Position numbers and translations under genes: made by a program. DNA of 64,000 nt from Kribbella sp. NBC_00382 (GTDB lineage Bacteria > Actinomycetota > Actinomycetes > Propionibacteriales > Kribbellaceae). The stretch is from positions 4,588,001 to 4,652,000 of the forward strand of contig NZ_CP107954.1 of the NCBI RefSeq assembly GCF_036067295.1. Direction: 5' to 3'. This document shows positions 41,925 through 49,393 of this stretch, piece after piece (position 1 is the first letter of the stretch; each line of letters starts with the position of its first letter). The notes below the pieces were generated by a model, which saw only the letters and a list, made by a program, of their open reading frames with translations, was not told the DNA's origin and did no database searches.

Positions 41925-43016
41925 TCACCTGCTCAGGCTAACAGCGCCGAGCTCCACCAGGTACCGAGTTAATTCCAGTCGCCGGCGCACCAAGGCCGCC
42001 AGCTCGTCCGTCACAGGTTCGTGCAGGCGGTCGAGGGGTAGGGACATGAAGGCATTGCGCAGGATCAGCGCACCGTCCAGACCAGTCCGTACCTCGTCCA
42101 GGCTGATGTCGATGCGCCCTTCTGCGGCGAGGCCGTCGTGGTAGCGCGTGATGACCAGCTCACGCAATTCGGCGAGCTCGTCGACGGTCAGCTCGCCGGA
42201 GTGCGCGCGACCGATCAGCAGCTGGCCGAGATCGTCGCCGGCGGCAACCAATCCGGTCATCGACCAGTCGATCCCGACGAACGTATCGGGCGCGTTGGCC
42301 GGTACGAGCAGGTTCTGCGGGCAGGCGTCGCCGTGGCTCATCAATTGCGAGCGTTGCGCCAGTTCGTGCAGCAATTGCGGGATGCGCACGGCCAACTCCG
42401 CCAAGTCGCCTTGCAGGGCTGAGCCGGCCAGCAACGGGTGCTGCCAGGTCGAGGGATCGAGCAACGGGGGTAGGGCGAACTGCTTGACGAATCCGTCGAC
42501 CATCAACCTGGTGGTGCGGCCGGGCGACCGGTCAGCGGCTGCGGGCAATGCGTCGGTTCTGGTCAGCCTGACGTTCAGGCGGCCGAGCAGCTCGGCGGCG
42601 CGTCCGTAGCGTTCGGGGGTCCAGGGCGACTCCGTAGTACGGACGTCTTCGACCACCATCACCAGGTGGTCGTCGTCCAGGTGGTCGATGGCGTAGACCG
42701 TGGGCAGCCGCATTCCGGTCGGCAGGGAGTCGGCGAGTCCGCCCAGGTAGACGTCGGCCTCGTACCGCCACAGGTCGCCCGCCAACGCCATCGTCCGGAA
42801 CTCACCGGGCAGCAGGTCGAGCGCCGGCCAGAGCCGGTACGAGCGGAGGACCTTGACGAATCTCGACTCCCCGTTGCCGAGCCGCAGCCTGAAGAGCCCG
42901 GCCGTCGTCGGGGAGTTTGCGGCGTACTTCACTGGCTCGATCGCCGACGGTGCTTCCCCGAGCACGGCGGGCAGCCGTAGTACCAAGCGCTGTTCCAACT
43001 CTGTATCCCTCGTCAC
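41925..43016 (-). CDS. Phosphotransferase (APH/ecdysteroid kinase-like) family protein
   Basis: The 363-residue product has the kinase-like catalytic loop LMSHGDACPQNLL and metal motif VGIDWSMTG. The N lobe contains RFVKVLRSYR as the nucleotide Lys segment and VMVVEDV. The substrate is unknown. The GTG at 43016 has AAAGGA upstream; an ATG at 43052 in frame is an alternative without one. It is divergent from idi and lies upstream of the structured tyrS leader on the same strand. Confidence 0.85.
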   Translation of the reverse strand: MTRDTELEQRLVLRLPAVLGEAPSAIEPVKYAANSPTTAGLFRLRLGNGESRFVKVLRSYRLWPALDLLPGEFRTMALAGDLWRYEADVYLGGLADSLPTGMRLPTVYAIDHLDDDHLVMVVEDVRTTESPWTPERYGRAAELLGRLNVRLTRTDALPAAADRSPGRTTRLMVDGFVKQFALPPLLDPSTWQHPLLAGSALQGDLAELAVRIPQLLHELAQRSQLMSHGDACPQNLLVPANAPDTFVGIDWSMTGLVAAGDDLGQLLIGRAHSGELTVDELAELRELVITRYHDGLAAEGRIDISLDEVRTGLDGALILRNAFMSLPLDRLHEPVTDELAALVRRRLELTRYLVELGAVSLSR

Positions 43017-43080
43017 CTTTCCTTTGTAGGCGGGCGACACGGCGCCGAGCATCGGTAGTCATTGCCCATCTCGGAACCGT

Positions 43081-43086
43081 TAGGCT
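43081..43086 (+). promoter_or_regulatory. Putative -10 hexamer TAGGCT of idi (leaderless)
   Basis: TAGGCT lies 6 bases before the GTG start of idi. The same hexamer, in the same position, precedes the regulator gene at 46514. Confidence 0.5.
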
Positions 43087-43092
43087 CAGTGG

Positions 43093-43683
43093 GTGCAGAC
43101 GGAAAGGGTGGTACTGGTCGACGATTCCGGTCGGGCGATCGGGACCGAGGCCAAGGCGACGGTGCATCACGCCGCGACGCCGCTGCATCTCGCGTTCTCC
43201 AGCTACGTCTTCGACGAGCGCGGGCGGGTGTTGCTGACTCAGCGCGCGTTCGGCAAGCGGACCTGGCCGGGTGTCTGGACCAACAGTTGCTGCGGGCATC
43301 CCTTGCCGGGCGAGTCGATGGAATCCGCAGTACGCCGCCGGCTGGCCGATGAGCTCGGGTTGGTAGCTGCTTCGGTGGAGTTGGTACTGCCTGAGTTCCG
43401 GTATCGCGCAGTCATGCCGGACGGGGTGGTCGAGAACGAGTTGTGCCCGGTGTTTCGGGTCACCTGCGCTGGCGAGCCGGTGGCCGATGAGGCCGAGGTC
43501 GCGGCGTACGAGTGGGTTGAGTGGGGCGATCTCGGCGTACGGACCGATCTGTCGCCTTGGTGCGTACTGCAGTTGAGCGAGCTGGCCGGGCTCGGGGAGT
43601 CGCCGCTGGAGTGGCCGGTTGCCGATGCCGCCCGGCTGCCGCTGGCCGCTCAATTGGGCAGCTCTGGGCAGGTTGATAGGTAG
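43093..43683 (+). CDS. idi: Isopentenyl-diphosphate delta-isomerase, type 1
   Basis: The 196-residue Nudix-fold enzyme interconverts IPP and DMAPP in isoprenoid synthesis. The catalytic Cys67 is in TNSCCGHP. The divalent-metal and acid/base residues are in the segment RRRLADELG and in VVENELCPVF (Glu). The length and C-terminal WCVLQL are typical. The start is GTG, consistent with the leaderless promoter. The gene is followed 67 bp later by an ECF sigma factor. Confidence 0.95.
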   Translation: MQTERVVLVDDSGRAIGTEAKATVHHAATPLHLAFSSYVFDERGRVLLTQRAFGKRTWPGVWTNSCCGHPLPGESMESAVRRRLADELGLVAASVELVLPEFRYRAVMPDGVVENELCPVFRVTCAGEPVADEAEVAAYEWVEWGDLGVRTDLSPWCVLQLSELAGLGESPLEWPVADAARLPLAAQLGSSGQVDR

Positions 43684-43750
43684 GGCTTACCGATGCCGCG
43701 GTAGATGCCGCACCCGAACTCTGGAGGGGAGACCAGAGGAGGGGTGAGGG

Positions 43751-44308
43751 ATGACACCGGGGGACGAAGAGTCTTTGGGGGCGCGGTTCCAGCGCGGCGA
43801 GGATGCGGCGCTGCATGAGATGTACGAGCAGTACGCCGGGCCGATGTTCGTGACGGCGATCAGCTTGCTGGGAAATCGCGAGCAGGCGGCCGATGCCGTG
43901 CAGCGCGCGTTTGTGCAGGCGTGGAAGGCCGCTGACGGGTTCGATCCGGAGCGTGAGTTGAAGCCTTGGTTGTACGCGATCACGCGGCGGGCGGCGGTTG
44001 ATGTGTATCGGCGTGAGCGGCGTACTGCGAATCATGTGTCGCTGCAGGTTGTGCGTGAACTGTCGGACGAGGGGCCTTCGATGGAGCGAATCTGGCGGTC
44101 GTGGGAGGTGCGGTCCGCCGTCTCTCAGTTGCGGGCTGAGGAGCGTGAAGTTCTGGAGCTCGCCTACTACCACGGTTATACGCAGACGGAGATCGCGACT
44201 GAGCTGGGTTTGGCGCTCGGCACCGTCAAGAGCCGCACTGCCCGCGCCCAGCGAAGGTTGGCCGACCTCTTGTCCCACCTCCGCGAACCCACCGCGGTAG
44301 CTAGCTGA
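43751..44308 (+). CDS. ECF-type RNA polymerase sigma factor
   Basis: The 185-residue product has region 2 (MYEQYAGPMFVTAISLLGNREQAADAVQRAFVQAW, KPWLYAITRRAAVDVYRRERR) and region 4 (QLRAEEREVLELAYYHGYTQTEIATELGLALGTVKSRTARAQRRL). GAGGAGGGG lies upstream of the ATG. It resembles SigK/SigL-like factors, which normally pair with a membrane anti-sigma (RskA type), but none is adjacent; the next gene is convergent. Regulation is therefore unclear. Confidence 0.93.
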   Translation: MTPGDEESLGARFQRGEDAALHEMYEQYAGPMFVTAISLLGNREQAADAVQRAFVQAWKAADGFDPERELKPWLYAITRRAAVDVYRRERRTANHVSLQVVRELSDEGPSMERIWRSWEVRSAVSQLRAEEREVLELAYYHGYTQTEIATELGLALGTVKSRTARAQRRLADLLSHLREPTAVAS

Positions 44309-44312
44309 GGCC

Positions 44313-45308
44313 TCAGGAGGTGATGAGCTTCAGCAGGGTGGGGCCGGGGATCGCGGGGGAGGTGCCTGACTCAGCTTTGCGGATCAGCTCGATCAGCTTG
44401 GCGTTGATGGGGGCTGAGCGGCCGAGGGATTCGGCGAGGCGGACCACCTCGCCGTTCAGGTAGTCGATCTCGGTGCGGCGGCCGGCCTGGAGGTCTTCCC
44501 ACATCGAGGTGCGGGCGAGCGGATCGATGGCGAGCATCTTGCCCGCCAGGCGTTTGAAGATGAAGTCGGGCAGGCTCAGCAACCCCGGCAGGCGTTGCGG
44601 CGGTACGCCGGTGACCTGCGCCGGCTTGATCCCGGCGGCCTTCAGCAGCGTGAGGGTTTCCGTCTGGGCCGCTGCGAGACAGCGGCGGTAGGCACGCTGA
44701 GCCAGTTCGTCGCGCAGTGGCAGGTCGGAAAGCGCGTTGACCGGGTTGTTCAGGTTGAGCAGTAGCTTCGCCCACTGCACCGGCAGGATCTCGTCGTGCT
44801 GCGTCAGCGGAAGGCCCGCCCGGGTAAACGCTTCTGCATAAGGCTCCAACGCAGCATGCTTCTGTACGTCGAGCTTGCCCTGCGTCCCTTGATGGAACGC
44901 GCCGCCGCCACGGTTGAGCACGTTGAACGGCACCATCCCGGTCAGCACGGTCTGCTCCGGCAACCGCTCATGCAGCACCTCGCCGTTGCGGATGCCGTTC
45001 TGGAAGCTCACCACCGTCGCACCGGGCTTGAGCACCGTCGCGAGTTCGTCGGCGGCTGTCGCAGTACCGGCGGACTTCACCGTGACCAGCACAAGGTCAG
45101 CCTCGCCAGCCGCGGCCGGCGTCGTCTCGAAACGCACAGCCGGTACTACGAGATCGGCGCCGAGGTAATCGGTCAGGTGCAGCCCATGCTCGGCCACCTC
45201 ATCAGCCAGCCGCTGCCGCCCGATGAAGACGACCTCCGACCCACCGGCCGCCAACCGCCCTCCGATATAACAGCCGATCCCACCCGCGCCATAAACCGCG
45301 ATCGTCAC
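44313..45308 (-). CDS. Ketopantoate reductase family protein
   Basis: The 331-residue product has an N-terminal NADP site IAVYGAGGIGCYIGGRLA and the family blocks VLVTVKSAGTA, SFQNGIRN, PVQWAKLLLNLNNPVNAL and the C-terminal SMWEDLQAGRRTEIDYLNGEV. 2-Dehydropantoate 2-reductase makes pantoate for CoA; paralogues of this size with other substrates are common, so panE is not certain. GAGGAGG precedes the GTG at 45308. It ends 5 bp from the convergent sigma gene. Confidence 0.88.
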   Translation of the reverse strand: MTIAVYGAGGIGCYIGGRLAAGGSEVVFIGRQRLADEVAEHGLHLTDYLGADLVVPAVRFETTPAAAGEADLVLVTVKSAGTATAADELATVLKPGATVVSFQNGIRNGEVLHERLPEQTVLTGMVPFNVLNRGGGAFHQGTQGKLDVQKHAALEPYAEAFTRAGLPLTQHDEILPVQWAKLLLNLNNPVNALSDLPLRDELAQRAYRRCLAAAQTETLTLLKAAGIKPAQVTGVPPQRLPGLLSLPDFIFKRLAGKMLAIDPLARTSMWEDLQAGRRTEIDYLNGEVVRLAESLGRSAPINAKLIELIRKAESGTSPAIPGPTLLKLITS

Positions 45309-45379
45309 CGAATCCTCCTCGCGTTGCTCAAGCCATTGGACCAGCCAGCCCCCTACGCCAGCTTTCGTACCTCTGCGGA

Positions 45380-46393
45380 TCATCCCAGCGGGCCGTCTGT
45401 TGCTAGGAGGAGGGCTTGGACTTCAGCACGGAGTTCGGGGAGGTCGGGATAGAGAGAGTCGCCGGGGCAGGCGGTTGGGGACCAGTTGCGGTGGGTGGCG
45501 ATGGCGGGGACTGTACGGGTGGCGCCGCTGATTGGGTTGACGTAGTTGACCTGGCCTAGTGGGTCTACGCCGGTGGAGCTGGCTAGCGCGGCTAGGACGC
45601 GGACCAGGGTGGTGCGGGCGGCTGGGGTTGGTACAGCGGAGGTGAAGTCGCCTAGGAGCGCGATGCCGAGGTTGCCGGCGTTGAAGCCGCCTGCGTGGGT
45701 GGCGTTGCACAGCTGGGGCTCGTCGCCGAGGTGGCCGTTGAAGACCGGGGTCGGGTCGGGGCCGGAGTAGCGGCCTTCGTAGACGGTGCCGTTCTGGTCG
45801 ATCAGCAGGTGGTACCCGATATCGCCGAAGTCCTCGCTGACCGTGTGGAAGAAGTAGATCGCGCGGACCGTCGACGCCGGGTTCGGATCGAGGTTCGCCG
45901 TCACCGTGTGATGGACGGTCAGCGTCTGCACGCCGAAGTACGCCTGCGGGAAGATCTCGCTGCCGTCCGCCCCGAACCGCAAGCTCTCGTCGGCTCCCCA
46001 CCCAGCGCGGCTGACGAACCGGAAGCCGCGGAGCTGCCGGCTCGCCGCCGGCGCGGTGACGATCGGCCCGTCGGTGGTGTTGATCGCGACCGTCTCGACA
46101 TCGACAGCCCCAGGCGGCGGAGTCAGCTGGTACGCGACGGCATGGCCGGCCGGCACGAGCGCAGTACGGCGTCCGCTGGTCGACGGGTCGCCGGGGCTCA
46201 ACGGCAACCACGGCCCCCAGCCGGTACGAGCCCGCCTGAACCGGTACGACCCGCCGAGCCGCGGCCCGCTCCAGCTCACCCCGAGGTGTCCGATCGGGAA
46301 GTCAGGCGTGTGCAGCCGCACGTCGGGCCCGGAGAACGCGGCCAGCGTCTCCGGGATCCCCGCCTCAGCCGCGAGGCCGAGGACTCTGATCAT
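45380..46393 (-). CDS. PGRP-type N-acetylmuramoyl-L-alanine amidase
   Basis: The 337-residue product has an N-terminal beta region (about 1-125), then a peptidoglycan-recognition/amidase-2 domain. SRAGWGADES opens the domain, TVHHTVTAN gives the first zinc His, IGYHLLIDQNGTVYEGR is the core, and ATHRNWSPTACPGDSLY gives the second His and the Cys ligand. It cleaves the MurNAc-L-Ala bond. No clear signal peptide is seen (MIRVLGLAAEAGIPE), which is odd for a cell-wall enzyme; non-classical export or an undetected start is possible. AAAGGA precedes the ATG. Confidence 0.9.
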   Translation of the reverse strand: MIRVLGLAAEAGIPETLAAFSGPDVRLHTPDFPIGHLGVSWSGPRLGGSYRFRRARTGWGPWLPLSPGDPSTSGRRTALVPAGHAVAYQLTPPPGAVDVETVAINTTDGPIVTAPAASRQLRGFRFVSRAGWGADESLRFGADGSEIFPQAYFGVQTLTVHHTVTANLDPNPASTVRAIYFFHTVSEDFGDIGYHLLIDQNGTVYEGRYSGPDPTPVFNGHLGDEPQLCNATHAGGFNAGNLGIALLGDFTSAVPTPAARTTLVRVLAALASSTGVDPLGQVNYVNPISGATRTVPAIATHRNWSPTACPGDSLYPDLPELRAEVQALLLATDGPLG

Positions 46394-46500
46394 CAGGCGT
46401 CCTTTGCATTCAGTAGGTGCCGTAACTGTCCGCGACCACGTGCCTCCGAGACATCGGTAACCACTGCCTAAATCCGCACCCCCTCTGCCCACGGATCGCT

Positions 46501-46506
46501 TAGGCT
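46501..46506 (+). promoter_or_regulatory. Putative -10 hexamer TAGGCT (leaderless)
   Basis: TAGGCT lies 7 bases before the ATG at 46514. The gene has no Shine-Dalgarno sequence between. Confidence 0.5.
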
Positions 46507-46513
46507 GACCGTT

Positions 46514-49330
46514 ATGGCGGAGGGAAATCTCCCCGTCCGGTTGTCGAGTTTCGTGGGGCGGGAGAGCGAGCTGGCCGAGCTCGCCGATCTGGCCCGCCGG
46601 CACCGGCTGGTGACGCTGACCGGACCGGGCGGCGGCGGAAAGACCAGGCTGGCGCTGACGCTGGCCGATCGCCTGCGCCCGGCCTTCGGCAATCGCGTCC
46701 ACTGGGCCGGCCTGGCTGATCTGACTCAAACAGATGCCGTACTGTCCGCCGTCGCCGAGGCATTGGCGTTGCCTGAGGCAACCGAGAAGGCGGTGATCGC
46801 AAAGCTCACCGAGCAACCGATCCTGCTGGTCGTCGACAACTGTGAACACCTACTCGATCCCGTCGCGCGGCTGATCCGGCGACTGCTGCGCGCCTGCCCG
46901 GAACTGACCGTCCTAGCGACTAGCCAGGTGCCACTCGGCAATCCCGGCGAGCTCGTCTTCGCGGTACCGCCCCTAGGCGCGGAGGCCGAGACCCTCTTCG
47001 TCGAACGCGCCCGCGCCGCGTCGTACGGCTTCGAGCAGACCGAGGCAAACGCCAGCGACATCGCACTGATCTGCCAACGCCTCGACGGCGTACCGCTAGC
47101 GATCGAGCTGGCCGCCGCCTGGGTCCCAGCGTTGTCGCCGGCCCAGATCGCAAACCGCCTGGACGACAGCCTCCGCGTCCTCACCGGCGGCGACCGCGAG
47201 GCGATGCCCCGGCACCGAACCCTCCGCGGCGCACTCGAGTGGAGCTGGAACCTGCTGGCCGAGCCGGAGCGCAGGTTGCTCGCTCAGCTGAGCGTCTTCC
47301 CCAGCGCGTTCACCATCGATGCCGCCGAGGCAGTGGCCGATCAGGACGTGCTGCATTCGCTGTCCCAGTTGGTGAATCGGTCGCTCGTGATGGTCCAGCA
47401 GGGCGACGAGGTGCGGTACCGGTTGCTGCAGATCGTTCGCCAGTACGCCGCCGAGCAACTGGCCGGCGACACCGGTCCGGCCCAGCGCCAAGCGCAGTAC
47501 ACGCTAAAGCTCGCCGAGGAGGCCAAAGGCAAGCTGGAGGGCGAGGAGCAGCAGGAGTGGCTCGACCGACTCGGCTTCGAGCAGCAGAACCTCCGTACGG
47601 CGTACCGATGGTTCCTCGAGAACTCCGAGTTCGAGGATGCCGCGAGACTCGTGGCCGGGACCTGGTGGGCCGGCTACCTGCTCGGCCGGTACGGCGAAGT
47701 GCGCGAGTGGCTGGAGGAGATCATCAGGCTCCCCGCCGAGTTGCCGCTGCCGTTGCGGGCTGAGTTGCTCGTCGCGGCCGCGTCGATGGCCCACCTGCAA
47801 GGCGATGCGGCCCACGCCGAGCAGCGGATGCGTGCGGGCCTCGCGGCGTACCGGGAAGCTGGTGAGCCTTCCGTCGAGGCGATGGAGCTGCACTGGCTCG
47901 GTGGGGTCGCGATGCGGCGCGGCCAGTACGACGAGGCGCGGCGGCTCGGTCAACGCTGCCTGGAGCTGTGGCGCAGCCTCGGCAATGAGGCGAGGTACTC
48001 AAGAGCGCTTGATTACATGGGGATGCGCGAGCTGCTCGCCGGTGAACTCGACCACGCCGAAGAAGTCGTGCGGGAGGCGCGGGCGCGGTACCAGACCGAT
48101 GGGGACACCGAAGGATTCGGCTGGGCGACGATGCTGCTCGGCGGGGTTGCCCACTATCGCGGTGAGCGGCAGGTCGCGCTGGCACTGCTGACCGAGGCGA
48201 GGGAGCGGAGTCAGGCGAATCACCAGCTGACGACGCTCGCCTGGTCGCTGCAGTTGCTCGGGCAGGAGGCGCTGCGCGACGGTGATCTCGACGAGGCGGA
48301 TCGGTTGCTCGACCAGAGTTTGCGCCTGCACAACGACGCCGGGAATCGTTGGCGGGTCGCGACTCAGCTGGAGGGGCTCGCGGCTGTCGCCATCGCCAGG
48401 GCGGAGGTTCCGCGAGCTGTCCGGTTGGTGGCGCATGCGACGTTGATCCGGGAGCAACTCGGTGGACCGGTTCCGGCGGTCGAGCGGGCCGACGTGTCGG
48501 CGGTTGTCGAGGCCGCGCGTGCGGCGGTGACGCCGGCGGAGTACCGGGGGTTCTGGGCGGAGGGGGAGACGCTCAGCCTGGAGAAGCTGCTGGGGGAGGA
48601 GCCGACGGCGCGGCCGGCGGTGTCGCCGCTGACGATCGTCGAGTCGCGGGTGGAGCCGTTGCAGATTGTCGCGCTGGGCGGTTCCGAAGTACGGCGGAAC
48701 GAGGCTGTGCTGGATGCCGCGGACTGGGGGTACGCCAAGCCGCGTGAGCTGTTCTTCTACCTATTGGGATCGGGGCCGGTGCGGAAGGACCAGATCGGCG
48801 CGGAGCTCTGGCCGGATGCGTCGCCGACCGCGCTGCGCAACAGCTTCCACAGTTGCCTGCACCAACTCAGGCGGACGCTCGGGCGGTCGGACTGGGTGAC
48901 GTTCCGGCGGGGGCGGTACGAGTTCAACCAGTCGCTCGACCACAGCTACGACGTGGCGACCTTCGAGTCCACCATCGATCTCCAGCAGGCTGTTGATCTG
49001 TACCGGGGTGACTACCTGGCCGATCTGGGCGGCTCGGTCTGGATCGACAGCCGGCGCCAGGCGCTCCGCCAACGCTTCGAACGCGTCCTCCTCGAGCTGG
49101 CCCGAACCCACAGCGCCGCCGGCCGCACCGACGACGCGATCAGCCTCTACGAGCTGGCGATCACGCACGACCCGCTCCTGGAGACCGCCCACCAGGCCTT
49201 GATCAAGATCCACCTGGCCCAGGGCAACCGCGCCCAAGCTGTTCGTCAGTACAACCTCCTGGCCGCCTGTCTGGCCGACGAACTCGACACCATCCCATCG
49301 TCCCAGACCACCGCCCTCATCCACCCCTAG
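46514..49330 (+). CDS. STAND/NB-ARC ATPase with TPRs and C-terminal SARP-like (BTAD) DNA-binding part
   Basis: The 938-residue product has an NB-ARC ATPase at about 10-330, with Walker A GPGGGGKTRLAL (Lys43), Walker B LLVVDNCEHL and LDGVPLAIELAA. TPR-type helical repeats run about 340-700. A wHTH (about 725-800, KPRELFFYLLGSGPVRKDQIGAELWPD) and a bacterial transcriptional activation domain (about 810-930, with RGDYLADL and HDPLLETAHQALI) end it. In classical SARPs such as AfsR the DNA-binding/BTAD part is N-terminal; here the order is inverted. It is a probable signal-gated transcription activator with unknown targets. Confidence 0.9.
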   Translation: MAEGNLPVRLSSFVGRESELAELADLARRHRLVTLTGPGGGGKTRLALTLADRLRPAFGNRVHWAGLADLTQTDAVLSAVAEALALPEATEKAVIAKLTEQPILLVVDNCEHLLDPVARLIRRLLRACPELTVLATSQVPLGNPGELVFAVPPLGAEAETLFVERARAASYGFEQTEANASDIALICQRLDGVPLAIELAAAWVPALSPAQIANRLDDSLRVLTGGDREAMPRHRTLRGALEWSWNLLAEPERRLLAQLSVFPSAFTIDAAEAVADQDVLHSLSQLVNRSLVMVQQGDEVRYRLLQIVRQYAAEQLAGDTGPAQRQAQYTLKLAEEAKGKLEGEEQQEWLDRLGFEQQNLRTAYRWFLENSEFEDAARLVAGTWWAGYLLGRYGEVREWLEEIIRLPAELPLPLRAELLVAAASMAHLQGDAAHAEQRMRAGLAAYREAGEPSVEAMELHWLGGVAMRRGQYDEARRLGQRCLELWRSLGNEARYSRALDYMGMRELLAGELDHAEEVVREARARYQTDGDTEGFGWATMLLGGVAHYRGERQVALALLTEARERSQANHQLTTLAWSLQLLGQEALRDGDLDEADRLLDQSLRLHNDAGNRWRVATQLEGLAAVAIARAEVPRAVRLVAHATLIREQLGGPVPAVERADVSAVVEAARAAVTPAEYRGFWAEGETLSLEKLLGEEPTARPAVSPLTIVESRVEPLQIVALGGSEVRRNEAVLDAADWGYAKPRELFFYLLGSGPVRKDQIGAELWPDASPTALRNSFHSCLHQLRRTLGRSDWVTFRRGRYEFNQSLDHSYDVATFESTIDLQQAVDLYRGDYLADLGGSVWIDSRRQALRQRFERVLLELARTHSAAGRTDDAISLYELAITHDPLLETAHQALIKIHLAQGNRAQAVRQYNLLAACLADELDTIPSSQTTALIHP

Positions 49331-49393
49331 CGGTTCCCACAGCACCTTGTCTCAGGGTTGAGGAGGTTTGTTTCGCTGGTGGGAGGTCTGATC

